17,952 nucleotides of DNA, taken from Oscillospiraceae bacterium. Its GTDB lineage: Bacteria; Bacillota; Clostridia; Oscillospirales; Ruminococcaceae. The first letter of the stretch is position 1. Each line of letters starts with the position of its first letter. The position numbers and the translations under genes are program-made. Shown here one piece after another: positions 1 through 8,611 of this stretch. The notes below the pieces were generated by a model, which saw only the letters and a program-made list of their open reading frames with translations, ran no database searches and had not been told where the DNA came from. The DNA lies in NCBI GenBank assembly GCA_017828935.1, contig JAGAUG010000075.1, positions 1 through 17,952 on the forward strand, read 5' to 3'.

Positions 1-471
1 ATAGTCTGTTTTTAACACTTCTTTTTTTTCTGTTTCAACTATTACAATTCCAGTTTTACTCACGTTTTTTATTATAATATTTAAAATTTTATCTGACAAT
101 CCCTGATTATATGGTGGATCTAAAAATATTATATCAAATATCTTATTAGCTCTAGATAAATATAATAAAGCATCAGAATTTATTATATCAAACTTATCTT
201 GAATATTCATGTTTTTAAGATTTTTAATTAAGTATTTTTGACATATCTTATCATGATCAACAAAAGTAACGTAACTAGCTCCCCTACTGATAGCCTCAAG
301 TCCTATTTGTCCCGAGCCCGAAAACAAATCCAAAAAATTAGAATTTATTATATCAAACTGTATTATATTAAATATAGCTTCTTTAACCATATTGGATGTC
401 GGTCTTGTTTTTTCACCAAACGGAAATATAATTTTTCGTCCTCTATTATTTCCTGATATTATTTTTAACAT
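1..471 (-). CDS. rsmD: 16S rRNA (guanine-N2)-methyltransferase RsmD, C-terminus beyond the window
   Basis: This SAM-dependent enzyme methylates the N2 of a conserved guanine (G966 in E. coli numbering) of 16S rRNA during small-subunit assembly. I read 157 residues from ATG at 469-471 to the window edge with no stop. Visible family marks are the N-terminal MLKIISG start, RPTSNMVKEAIFNI (23-36), the SAM-binding loop DLFSGSGQIGLEA (48-60), an acidic VDHD (71-74) and the catalytic DPPY (118-121). The family is usually about 180-190 residues, so roughly 25-30 residues are missing to the left. The ribosome binding site is poor (AGAG about 7 bases before the start). It follows gmk after a 33-base gap and is probably co-transcribed with it. 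Identification rests on the DPPY and SAM motifs and is firm. Confidence 0.93.
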   Translation of the reverse strand, partial: MLKIISGNNRGRKIIFPFGEKTRPTSNMVKEAIFNIIQFDIINSNFLDLFSGSGQIGLEAISRGASYVTFVDHDKICQKYLIKNLKNMNIQDKFDIINSDALLYLSRANKIFDIIFLDPPYNQGLSDKILNIIIKNVSKTGIVIVETEKKEVLKTDY

Positions 472-504
472 AAAATTTCTCTTTCTTTATAAAACATATA
501 TTTT

Positions 505-1077
505 TTAATTTTTAGATATAATTTTTTTTATTTCTTCTGCGGCTTTCGATAATGAATCGTTTATAATAACATAGTCATATTTTTCAGACAATTCTATCTC
601 CCGTTGCGCTCTAATTACTCTTTCTTCGATCTCTTTTCCAGACTCTGTATTTCTATTTCTTAGGCGTTTATATAAATCTTCGACACAAGGAGGCATAACA
701 AAAATCATCAAAGCGTTTTTATACTTATTTTTTATTTTAAAAGCACCTTGAACATCTATTTCTAAAATAACGTTCTTGCCTTCTCTTAAGAAATTATTTA
801 CGCTATCTTTTGGAGTCCCATAATAATTAGAATTATATTCAGCATACTCTAAAAATCCATTAGTTTTTATCATATCTATAAATTTATCTCTAGATATAAA
901 ATAATAATGAATTCCGTTTTTTTCGCCTCTTCTCGGCAATCTTGTTGTCGCCGAAATCGATAAAACTATATTATCTAATTTTTTTAAAAGTTTTTTTATA
1001 ATAGTACCCTTTCCAACTCCCGAAGGACCAGACAAAATAATTAAAGTCCCGCTATTTTTAGATTCCACAATCAACAC
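505..1077 (-). CDS. gmk: Guanylate kinase
   Basis: Cytosolic guanylate kinase converts GMP and ATP to GDP and ADP in purine nucleotide synthesis. The 190 residues match the family length of about 190-210. The P-loop GPSGVGKG spans residues 17-24, followed by the GMP-binding segment TTRLPRRGEKNGIHYYF (about 44-60) and the EIDVQGA segment near 106-112. The longest frame starts at GTG (1075-1077), but an AAAGAG lies directly against it. GTG at 1066-1068, three codons further in, sits about 8 bases after that AAAGAG and is an equally good start. The gene lies 37 bases after the Rel gene, fitting a shared transcript. Rel makes (p)ppGpp, a known inhibitor of guanylate kinase in Firmicutes, so the neighbours are functionally linked. 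Confidence 0.96.
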   Translation of the reverse strand: MLIVESKNSGTLIILSGPSGVGKGTIIKKLLKKLDNIVLSISATTRLPRRGEKNGIHYYFISRDKFIDMIKTNGFLEYAEYNSNYYGTPKDSVNNFLREGKNVILEIDVQGAFKIKNKYKNALMIFVMPPCVEDLYKRLRNRNTESGKEIEERVIRAQREIELSEKYDYVIINDSLSKAAEEIKKIISKN

Positions 1078-1114
1078 TCTTTCTATTTTTATTTTTTATT
1101 ATAAATTAATAATA

Positions 1115-3301
1115 CTATCTATCAACTGATATTACGTTTTTAACTTTCGATATTTTCGACATTATTTCTTTTATTTTTTTTAAGCTACTAACTCCAATAA
1201 CGATTTCTATTAAAATTTTATCGCCTTTTTCTTTTGCGTTTAAATTATATATAGAAACTTTAAAATTCGCAATAACAGAAGTTATATCAGCTAAAACCCG
1301 CTCGCCACTATCAGCTATTATTTTTATATTACATTTGAATATCTCTTTAGTATTTTTAGCTTCACTCGCCCAACTAACTTTAACCCACCTATCGTCATAT
1401 TCTTTATCATATTTCATTATTTCTACGTTCTTACAGTCTGATCTATGAACTGAAACTCCAAAGCCTCTAGTAACAAAACCAACTATCTCGTCTCCGGGTA
1501 ACGGACTACAACACTTCGAAAGTCTAACTAAACAATCTCCTAAATCTTCAACTATAATACCATTATTATTTTGATTAGAAATTTTTGTTTTTTTATTAAT
1601 AATATTTTTATTATCTTCGATATCGTCTTTATTTTTTTTATTATATAAATTTCTAGCCCCTGCTATAACTTTAGATAAATATAAACCCCCGTAACCAATC
1701 GCTGCAAAAAATTCATCTGATGTATTATAATGATATTTTTTTGAAATAACATTAACAAAATCTGTATATTCGTCTTCTTTAAAAAACATATGATTTCTTC
1801 TGAGTTCTCTCTCGAAATCTTGTTTACCCGCTAAAATATTTTCTTCTCGCTTTTCTTTTTTAAACCAACTTCGAATTTTATTTCTAGCTTGACTAGTTTT
1901 AACGATTTTAAGCCAATCTCTACTAGGACCTTGATCTTTATTGCTACTGGTTAAAACATAGACGACTTGACCTGTTTTTATTTCGTATGTTATCGGTACT
2001 ATCTTCCCGTCGACTTTGGCGCCGATTAGCTTATCTCCGACTTGGCTGTGTATCGAATAAGCAAAATCTATAATCGTAGAACCAACTGGCAGGCTTTTTA
2101 CGTCTCCTTTGGGAGTAAAAAAATAGATTTCTTCAGAAGTCAGATCATATTTTATAGATCTAATAATATCATCAACATCTGTTGCTTCTTGTTGGTTTTC
2201 AAGCAGTTTCTTCACCCAAGTTAATTTTTCTTCTATCGAAGTAACTGAAGTTTTTTTATTAATTCCTGCTTTATATTTCCAATGGGCTGCGATACCGTAC
2301 TCAGCCGTATAGTGCATCTCCCATGTTCTAATTTGGACTTCGAATATAATTCCGTTTTCGTCTATAACTGTTGTATGTAAAGATTGATACATATTAGTCT
2401 TGGGAGTCGATATATAATCTTTAAATCTATTTGGTAACGGCTTAAACATATCATGTATCATCCCAAGCATCTCATAGCACTCGTTTTCTGTATCTACTAT
2501 TATTCTAACTGCGTAAACATCGTACACTTCATCGAACAAGTGTCCATGTTGATAAACTTTTTTATAGACGCTATAAACACTCTTAGCCCTTCCCTCAACA
2601 TGAGCTATATTTTCTTCATAATTTAGTCTTTTTTTTATCGTAGCTTTGATTTTTTCAACTATTTTTTCTCGCTCTGATTTTTTTACTTTTAAAAATTCTT
2701 CGATCTCCCGATAAGCAATTATATCTAGTTGTCTTAGAGAAAGATCTTCTAACTGATCTTTTATAGATTTCATTCCCAATCTGTGAGCTAATGGAGCATA
2801 AATTTCCATTGTTTCAAGAGCTTTATCTCGCCTTTTTTGACCTTTTAGATATTCAATAGTTCTTATATTATGAAGCCTGTCCGCTAATTTAATTATAATA
2901 ACTCTGATATCTTCCGCCATCGCGACAATCATTTTTCTAATATTTTCCGCTTTTTGATCTTCTATCGTTACATAAGAAATCTTACTTATCTTTGTTACCC
3001 CAGCAACAAGCCGACCTACTTGCGACCCAAAAATTTTATTAATTTCTTCTATTGTTATGTCTGTATCTTCAACAACATCGTGAAGTAAACCCGCAATAAT
3101 TGTTTCGGTATCCATCCCGTAGTTAGATAAAATTATCGAAACCTCAATTGGGTGAATAATATAATCTTCTCCCGACTTTCTTTTTTGACCTTTGTGAGCT
3201 TGATAAGCTACATAATAAGCTTTTTTTATTAAATCAAAGTCTAATATCTTATTATTTTCGCTCAATCTATTTATTAAATTTTCCAACATCGCTTCCATCA
3301 A
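1115..3301 (-). CDS. rel: Bifunctional (p)ppGpp synthetase/hydrolase, RelA/SpoT family
   Basis: This is a full-length Rel protein (728 residues, the usual size) that makes and degrades the stringent-response alarmone (p)ppGpp. The N-terminal HD hydrolase keeps its key residues (HD at 74-75, and a KLADRLHNIRT segment near 140-150), so hydrolase activity is expected. The synthetase domain follows with RFKDYI and PKTNMYQSLHTTV, then EVQIRTWEMHYTAEYGIAAHW. The RFKD form is the one known from bifunctional Rel enzymes. A TGS domain lies near 390-450, a cysteine-containing segment (CCSPLPGDEIVGF) near 610, and an ACT domain at the C-terminus. The reading frame opens with TTG (3299-3301), but ATG follows as the next codon. 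AAGGAG lies 6 bases before TTG and 9 before ATG, so either could be used. It lies between recJ and gmk. The frequent neighbour apt is absent. Confidence 0.97.
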   Translation of the reverse strand: MMEAMLENLINRLSENNKILDFDLIKKAYYVAYQAHKGQKRKSGEDYIIHPIEVSIILSNYGMDTETIIAGLLHDVVEDTDITIEEINKIFGSQVGRLVAGVTKISKISYVTIEDQKAENIRKMIVAMAEDIRVIIIKLADRLHNIRTIEYLKGQKRRDKALETMEIYAPLAHRLGMKSIKDQLEDLSLRQLDIIAYREIEEFLKVKKSEREKIVEKIKATIKKRLNYEENIAHVEGRAKSVYSVYKKVYQHGHLFDEVYDVYAVRIIVDTENECYEMLGMIHDMFKPLPNRFKDYISTPKTNMYQSLHTTVIDENGIIFEVQIRTWEMHYTAEYGIAAHWKYKAGINKKTSVTSIEEKLTWVKKLLENQQEATDVDDIIRSIKYDLTSEEIYFFTPKGDVKSLPVGSTIIDFAYSIHSQVGDKLIGAKVDGKIVPITYEIKTGQVVYVLTSSNKDQGPSRDWLKIVKTSQARNKIRSWFKKEKREENILAGKQDFERELRRNHMFFKEDEYTDFVNVISKKYHYNTSDEFFAAIGYGGLYLSKVIAGARNLYNKKNKDDIEDNKNIINKKTKISNQNNNGIIVEDLGDCLVRLSKCCSPLPGDEIVGFVTRGFGVSVHRSDCKNVEIMKYDKEYDDRWVKVSWASEAKNTKEIFKCNIKIIADSGERVLADITSVIANFKVSIYNLNAKEKGDKILIEIVIGVSSLKKIKEIMSKISKVKNVISVDR

Positions 3302-3323
3302 GTTGATCTCCTTAATATTAATA

Positions 3324-5354
3324 TTAAATATTACACAAAAACTGATATGTTTTCGATGTTTTTATGTCAGCCTTTTGTTTAAGATATAAGAATTCTATTT
3401 TGTTATTTAATATTATTACTTTTATGTCTTCTAATATTTTTAATATTAACCCTATCTTGATATAATTTAAATTTTCGAGTTTTATAAATAAATATTCGAT
3501 CAACTCATCTATTGTTACATATGTAAACTGTCTAACTGTTTTTAAATATTTATAAACTAAAACGACTTCTGATCTACTTGGAATATTGTTTTTAAATAAT
3601 TCTTTATCAAATTGTTTTGAATTTTTAAATTTATTATATTCTATAATTTGATAAAAAAATTCATCTTGATCAAAATCAGATTTTCTAATATCTTTTAATA
3701 ATAACATCGGTGATATTATATTATTATATTCGTTTAATTCTAAATTTACAAGTACATCAACGTTATCATCGATTTTATATAAAAAATCATCCCAGCTTTT
3801 ATTAAAATCAAGTAGCTCCAATATTGACTTGTTTTTAAATTCTACAACTATTTTTGTATACTTTCCGCCAGATAAAGCAATTAGATTTTTTATTCTCGCG
3901 TTTTTTATCATAATAATTGGCATCTCGTTGCCAAAACCGTACGGCTCTAATAATCTTAAATCCTGAATATTATCGATTGTTACATCACTACTATCTATTT
4001 CGCAATCTATATAATATTTTTTTATCGACATTTCTATTTCTAAGCTACTAATATATTGATTAATTTTTTTTGAGAATTCATCAATATTTTTTGTTTTTAA
4101 AGTAAATCCAGCCGCTAAATCATGTCCTCCATATTTTATTAAATAATCCTTACAAAAATCAACAGCTTTTATTAAAGAAAATCCTTCAATACTTCTTCCT
4201 GATGCGTTCGCTTCATCTTCTTCTGTTGATATCAAAATACAAGGTTTATTATATCTCTCTGTTAACTTAGAAGCGTTTATTCCTGAAATAGAATGATTCC
4301 AACCTTCTTTTGAGATTATAATAATTTCTGAAGTAAGTAACGACGGATCTTCTAAAATTATTTGATTAATCTCGCTCATCATTTGGCTTTCTATTTTTTT
4401 TCTCTCTTCGTTTATGTTATCTAGTTCTTTAGCTAGCTTTTGAGCCTCGATTTCGCTATTACTAAGCAACAAATCCATCGCTATCCATATTATTCCCATT
4501 CTCGAAGCTGAATTAAGCCTTGGCGCCAATCTATATGATATCATATTCGCCGATATATTATTAATATTTATTCTCGAGGCCTCTATTAACGCTTTGATAC
4601 CCAAATTCGGATTACTTTTCATTTTTTCTAATCCAGCTTTTACTATTAATCTGTTTTCGCCAACTACAGGCATCACATCTGCAACAGTCCCAAGACATAT
4701 AATATCAGCATATTTATCTAATATCGCCTTATAGTCGCCCTCTAGCGCCGAAACAAGCTTAAAAACAACTCCAACACCAGACAAAAATCCACACCCACTC
4801 TCGCAATCTTTTCTGTGTGGATCAATAACAGCGACTGCGTTTGGCAAAATTTCTAGTGGCTTGTGGTGATCTGTTACAATAACGTCTATTCCTAAACTCC
4901 TTGCGTAATCTATCTCTTCAACAGCAGTAATCCCATTATCGACTGTTATTATAAGCTGACAATCCTTACTTAATTTATCAATAGATTTAACGTTTAGACC
5001 ATAACCTTCTTTTTCTCTTGACGGTATATAATAATAAACGTCTGCCCCAAGATCACATAAATATAAATACAAAACAACTGTACTAGTCATCCCATCAACG
5101 TCATAGTCGCCATAAATAATTATTTTTTCGTTATTTTCGAGCGCTTCTTTGATCCTGCAAACAGCTTTTTCCATATCTTTGAGCTTAAACGGATCTTGAT
5201 ATATATTATTATAATTTATAAAATCATCTATCTGGGTTTGAGTAATTAACCCCTTATTTTTTAAAACTTTTTTTAATATCTTCGAATATTTATTATAATT
5301 ATTATTTATATCATCAACGTCATTATTTTTTAAAATCCATTTATTAAAATACAA
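3324..5354 (-). CDS. recJ: Single-stranded-DNA-specific exonuclease RecJ
   Basis: RecJ is a 5'-3' single-strand DNA exonuclease used in recombinational and base-excision repair. The protein has 676 residues, between the E. coli and Bacillus forms. DHH-family metal-binding motifs are present in order: GDYDVDG (82-88), TVDNGIT (137-143), TDHH (161-164) and a VIDPH motif near 176. The DHHA1 part carries YGGHDLAAGFTL near residue 415, followed by an OB-like region and a less conserved Gram-positive C-terminal extension. The start is TTG (5352-5354). An in-frame TAA four to six bases upstream rules out a longer form, and AAAGGAG lies about 12 bases before it, which is a wide gap. It is separated from Rel by 22 bases and probably belongs to the same transcript. 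Confidence 0.96.
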   Translation of the reverse strand: MYFNKWILKNNDVDDINNNYNKYSKILKKVLKNKGLITQTQIDDFINYNNIYQDPFKLKDMEKAVCRIKEALENNEKIIIYGDYDVDGMTSTVVLYLYLCDLGADVYYYIPSREKEGYGLNVKSIDKLSKDCQLIITVDNGITAVEEIDYARSLGIDVIVTDHHKPLEILPNAVAVIDPHRKDCESGCGFLSGVGVVFKLVSALEGDYKAILDKYADIICLGTVADVMPVVGENRLIVKAGLEKMKSNPNLGIKALIEASRININNISANMISYRLAPRLNSASRMGIIWIAMDLLLSNSEIEAQKLAKELDNINEERKKIESQMMSEINQIILEDPSLLTSEIIIISKEGWNHSISGINASKLTERYNKPCILISTEEDEANASGRSIEGFSLIKAVDFCKDYLIKYGGHDLAAGFTLKTKNIDEFSKKINQYISSLEIEMSIKKYYIDCEIDSSDVTIDNIQDLRLLEPYGFGNEMPIIMIKNARIKNLIALSGGKYTKIVVEFKNKSILELLDFNKSWDDFLYKIDDNVDVLVNLELNEYNNIISPMLLLKDIRKSDFDQDEFFYQIIEYNKFKNSKQFDKELFKNNIPSRSEVVLVYKYLKTVRQFTYVTIDELIEYLFIKLENLNYIKIGLILKILEDIKVIILNNKIEFLYLKQKADIKTSKTYQFLCNI

Positions 5355-5408
5355 TTTTTAAGTTCGCTCCTTTAGATTATTTAATTTATTAATATTTTTA
5401 TATAAAGA

Positions 5409-6257
5409 TTAATTTTGAAAAATTTCTGGTTGCTTTGGATTCGGATTTTTAACTAACGAAGCTGATGAATAAAGCTTATCGCTTTTATCTAACAACTTAC
5501 CTTGGATAACAAACCTTGTATTTTTTTGACCAAAAGACTGATATTTTCCGTATCGATAAGTACAAGTAGACAAAGTTATTATTTTATCTTTACCAGTTAC
5601 ACTAACATCATAATTATATTCTGATCTACTTCTCGCTTCTTCAATCATCTTAGCTTGTCTTTTTTCGTCAAGTCCTACCCAATAACACTCGAAATTAATA
5701 TCTGTAAAAAAAACTGCAAAAATTTGATAAACTAACTGACTATCTTCTGTTGTTATAAAAATATACGGCGTATTCCTAGCAAAGTCTATATTTTGAAATT
5801 TAACTAATTGCGCAAATTTCTTTCCGTTCGGATTATCATCTAAATTATGACCATGTATTATTAAATTATTAGAAAGCTGATTAAACGGCGAAAATACGAC
5901 GCCCTTTCCACTGTATATTGAACCTTCGAACGCGTAGTTTTTATATTCATCTTTTCGATCATAAAAAGATTGGTTTTCGTTTTGAAACTCTACCCATCTC
6001 ATAATAGGCCAATCTACACTTGTCCCCGGAATATTAATCCAGGCTTTTATATCATTATTTACTTGTCTTAGTTCGGCAAGTTTAGGTCTTTTATCTGGAA
6101 TATCAACAATAGCGCTTGTCTCTTTAACCTGATCTAAATCTATTGTTTCGTTTATTAAATTATCTTCGTCGTTTGTTTCTGATATTTCTAAAACAAAAAT
6201 AACAAAAACAAACGTCATAATCGAAGTTAAAAATTTAAATATTATTTTTTTAAACAC
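5409..6257 (-). CDS. Class B-like sortase (second of a tandem pair)
   Basis: This is a membrane-anchored cysteine transpeptidase that would cut surface proteins at a sorting signal and attach them to the cell wall or to each other. The protein has 282 residues with one N-terminal membrane helix (about 5-25) and the catalytic domain outside. The triad is visible: His137 in HGHN, Cys232 in TLSTC and Arg248 in NTRF. The IPGTSVDWPIM segment (76-86) is typical of class B and related sortases. Start is GTG (6255-6257); GAGGAG lies about 13 bases before it and an in-frame stop just upstream excludes a longer form. It is clearly a paralogue of the upstream sortase, sharing long stretches around both active-site motifs and the unusual C-terminal tail KNPNPxQP. 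No substrate with a sorting signal is visible in the window. Confidence 0.92.
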   Translation of the reverse strand: MFKKIIFKFLTSIMTFVFVIFVLEISETNDEDNLINETIDLDQVKETSAIVDIPDKRPKLAELRQVNNDIKAWINIPGTSVDWPIMRWVEFQNENQSFYDRKDEYKNYAFEGSIYSGKGVVFSPFNQLSNNLIIHGHNLDDNPNGKKFAQLVKFQNIDFARNTPYIFITTEDSQLVYQIFAVFFTDINFECYWVGLDEKRQAKMIEEARSRSEYNYDVSVTGKDKIITLSTCTYRYGKYQSFGQKNTRFVIQGKLLDKSDKLYSSASLVKNPNPKQPEIFQN

Positions 6258-6297
6258 AAATACTTAGATTCTCCTCAAAGAAAATTATTTTATAAAA

Positions 6298-7188
6298 TCA
6301 TTTTAAATTTGGTTGTCTTGGATTTGGATTTTTTATAAGCTCTATTTTTTCTTTTAGCTTCGACCCGTCTTCTAATAACTTACCTTGGATCGCAAATCTT
6401 GTATTTTCTTGACCAACAGAACCGTAAGGTCCATATTTATAAGTACAAGTTGATAAAGTTATTATTTTGTCTTTTCCCGAAACAATAACATCATAATTAT
6501 ATTCTGATCTTTGCTTTGCACTATCTATCATCGATTGTTGAGTTTTTTCGTCTAATCCAACTTTAGTATAACCAAATTTCGTATCAGTAAAAAAAACAGC
6601 GTAAATTTCGTAAACAAGCGACGCATCTTTCGTTGTTAAAAAAATATACGGCGTTTGCTTCGCAAACTCTATATCTTGGAACTTAACAAGCTGAGCAAAT
6701 CTCTTTCCATCAGGATTATCATCTAAATTATGTCCGTGTAAAACTATATTATTAGATAATTTATCAAACGGCTCAAAAACACTGTCATCATCTCCAAAAA
6801 TACATCCCTCAAAAGCGTACTCTTCTTCTTCATTTCTTCTTAAATAATAGTCGTTATTGATTCCTTTCATAACTGGCCAATCTACGCTTGTCCCGGGAAT
6901 ATAAACCCAACCAACAGTCTCGTCGTTTTCTTCTAGAGCTTTTTTTAGATTTTCAACTCTATTAGGCTTTTTTATATTAACAGATTTTTTTTCTTTAACT
7001 TGACTTATTTTTGTAATATTTTCTTCAAGTCCCAAATCCAAATCATCTTCGTCTTCATAATGATTTTTATCTATAAACAAAAAAATAACAATACATATAA
7101 TTATTGATATAGCTATAATAGATATATTTATGTGTTTATATTTCATAAAACTTTTAAATATTTTATTTTTTAAGAATTTATTTTCCAC
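6298..7188 (-). CDS. Class B-like sortase (first of a tandem pair)
   Basis: This is a cell-surface cysteine transpeptidase of 296 residues. A single membrane helix (about 20-39) is followed by an acidic linker rich in Glu and Asp (44-56), then the sortase domain. Catalytic residues are His153 in HGHN, Cys248 in TLSTC and Arg264 in NTRF. IPGTSVDWPVM (97-107) is the usual N-terminal signature of class B relatives. Start is GTG (7186-7188), with AGGG 8 bases upstream. The gene lies 41 bases after the histidine kinase gene and 40 bases before its paralogue, so the two-component genes and both sortases look like one transcript. The pair differs mainly in the linker and in the variable loop after the IPGTSVDWP segment, which could mean different substrates. 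That last point is inference. Confidence 0.92.
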   Translation of the reverse strand: MENKFLKNKIFKSFMKYKHINISIIAISIIICIVIFLFIDKNHYEDEDDLDLGLEENITKISQVKEKKSVNIKKPNRVENLKKALEENDETVGWVYIPGTSVDWPVMKGINNDYYLRRNEEEEYAFEGCIFGDDDSVFEPFDKLSNNIVLHGHNLDDNPDGKRFAQLVKFQDIEFAKQTPYIFLTTKDASLVYEIYAVFFTDTKFGYTKVGLDEKTQQSMIDSAKQRSEYNYDVIVSGKDKIITLSTCTYKYGPYGSVGQENTRFAIQGKLLEDGSKLKEKIELIKNPNPRQPNLK

Positions 7189-7229
7189 AGATACTTCCCT
7201 CTCTTAATTATATATAATTTAATTATATT

Positions 7230-7856
7230 TTATTTGTTTTTCTCAAGCCAAAAGAAAAACTGAGTATATTTATCTTTTACGCTTTCGATCTCAAGATCGC
7301 TTTCGTGAAGTCTTAAAATTTGTCTAACAAGATAAAGTCCAAGACCTACTCCGCTTTTATCTTGACTTCTAGACTTGTCTACTTTATAAAATTTATCACA
7401 AATATATTTTATGTCATTTTCTGAAATTCCTTCGCCAGAATTTTTAATTCCTATGTAAACTAATTCCTGTGTTTCTTTATATTTTATTTTAATATATCCG
7501 TTTTGATCAACAAACTTTACAGCGTTTTCTATTAAATTATAAATCACTTGATATATCATATCGCTATCTCCGATAACAAAAAGATCTCTTTTATCAAGTC
7601 CAAAAATTTTTATATTTTTATTTAAAATCTGAATTTCAAAATTAAAAATAGCTTGTCTAATCATCTCGCTAATATTAATTTTTTGTTTACTTAGCTTCAT
7701 CTGACCCGAAGTAATTTTTGTTAAATTATTCATCGAAGTTACAACTTTAGATAAACGCTTTATTTCGTCTGATATTACAACAAGATAGTTTTTAACCTGA
7801 TCTTCTTTGATAACTCCATCTAAGATTCCTTCGATAGAACTCGATATTATAGTCAT
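7230..7856 (-). CDS. Histidine kinase, C-terminal half (ATPase) separated by a frameshift
   Basis: This frame carries the second half of a sensor kinase: the rest of the dimerisation helix pair (about 1-57) and the HATPase domain. The ATP-binding boxes are intact: N-box NLIENAVK (107-114), G1 NSGEGI (139-144), F-box DKFYKVDKSRS (154-164) and G2 GVGLGL (169-174). The phospho-accepting histidine is missing because it lies in the overlapping upstream frame. The ATG at 7854-7856 overlaps the TGA of that frame as ATGA, so re-initiation could produce this piece. Adding a single A in the AAA run at 7864-7866 would restore one continuous kinase reading HELKTPMTIIS, the expected H-box. It is therefore probably one gene broken by a 1-base deletion or a read error. 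An independent ATPase subunit is the less likely reading. Confidence 0.85.
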   Translation of the reverse strand: MTIISSSIEGILDGVIKEDQVKNYLVVISDEIKRLSKVVTSMNNLTKITSGQMKLSKQKINISEMIRQAIFNFEIQILNKNIKIFGLDKRDLFVIGDSDMIYQVIYNLIENAVKFVDQNGYIKIKYKETQELVYIGIKNSGEGISENDIKYICDKFYKVDKSRSQDKSGVGLGLYLVRQILRLHESDLEIESVKDKYTQFFFWLEKNK

Positions 7857-8569
7857 CGGCGTTTGAGCTCGTGGGAAACACTCGAAACAAAATTTCTTCT
7901 ATTTTCGTCCATCTCTTCGAGCAAGGTCGCCATATTATTTATCACCAAAGCTAACTTTCCTAACTCATCTTTTGTTTTTATATCTAATTTCTTTCTAAAA
8001 TCCTTTTTCAAAAATTTTTTAGATATAAAAATAATATTATCTAAAATATCTATTATTTTATTTATTAAAATTAAAATAATAACAGCTAGTATAAATATTA
8101 TTAAAATAAAACTTATAATATAAATTTTTATAAAATTATTAAATATATAATTTATTTTATCTCCTGGTTTTAAAACAAAAACAAATTTATTTAATTTTTT
8201 ATTTAAATAAACAGGTAAGGCCAAGATATAATATTTTTTATTTAAAATACCTTCAAGATTTCCGTAGGATTTATATTTATTTTTTTTTATTATATTATTT
8301 ATTATATTTTTTGATATCTTGTAATTTTTATTATTAATTTTTATATTTCTATCTAAATCAACTAAAAATATATTATTTATATTATTATTATTTTTTTTAC
8401 TTAAAATAATATTTTTATAATCCAATGCTTCTTGATATAATAACTGATACTGTTGCTCTTTAAAACAATTAAAAAAACTCGATAATAAAATACTACTAAA
8501 AATTAACCCTCCGAGAAATATTAAACCAAAACAAACAACAAAACTCTTTTTTCTCAAGCTTGTTTTCAA
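7853..8569 (-). CDS. Histidine kinase, N-terminal half (sensor, HAMP, H-box)
   Basis: This is the sensor half of a membrane histidine kinase paired with the adjacent OmpR-type regulator. Membrane helices lie at about 9-32 and 147-170 and flank a roughly 110-residue extracellular domain that is very rich in Asn and Lys. A HAMP linker ends at DELG (201-204), and the H-box VSHEL contains the phospho-accepting His233. The frame then stops as KRR followed by TGA, where kinases normally continue with (R/K)TP. Start is TTG (8567-8569), with AGGGGA about 7 bases upstream. It lies 42 bases after the regulator gene. The break point is three codons past the histidine. No classical slippery heptamer is visible there, so the split looks like a mutation or read error, though translational coupling through ATGA is possible. 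Confidence 0.87.
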   Translation of the reverse strand: MKTSLRKKSFVVCFGLIFLGGLIFSSILLSSFFNCFKEQQYQLLYQEALDYKNIILSKKNNNNINNIFLVDLDRNIKINNKNYKISKNIINNIIKKNKYKSYGNLEGILNKKYYILALPVYLNKKLNKFVFVLKPGDKINYIFNNFIKIYIISFILIIFILAVIILILINKIIDILDNIIFISKKFLKKDFRKKLDIKTKDELGKLALVINNMATLLEEMDENRRNFVSSVSHELKRR

Positions 8570-8585
8570 AATTTACTTCCCCTAA

Positions 8586-8610
8586 ATATAATAAAAATTT
8601 TTTATTATAT
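8586..8610. repeat. AT-only perfect palindrome between regulator and kinase
   Basis: Arms 8586-8597 and 8599-8610 are exact reverse complements (12 bases each, one base between them), made only of A and T. As RNA it could form a weak hairpin just after the regulator stop codon. It might protect a 3' end or lower kinase expression, but A+T-only palindromes arise easily in such DNA. Confidence 0.4.
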
Positions 8611-8611
8611 T

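Noticed and set aside
238..456. Plus-strand open frame of 72 codons
   Set aside because: It lies antisense within rsmD, which has clear methyltransferase motifs on the minus strand; the plus frame has no ribosome binding site or recognisable motif.
7195..7235. Separate promoter for the sortase pair
   Set aside because: Several TATAAT-like strings occur before the first sortase, but a TTGAGA at the end of the kinase is 13 or 28 bases away, outside the useful range; AT-richness alone explains them.
7853..7870. Programmed -1 frameshift joining the kinase halves
   Set aside because: The sequence around the break (GAG CTC AAA CGC CGA TGA in the sensor frame) lacks an X XXY YYZ heptamer and no strong downstream pseudoknot is evident; mutation, read error or re-initiation fit better.
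7863..8123. Plus-strand open frame of 86 codons over the kinase break point
   Set aside because: It is an antisense shadow of the HAMP and membrane region; its Phe/Ile/Ser-rich composition reflects the complement of Lys/Asn/Asp codons.
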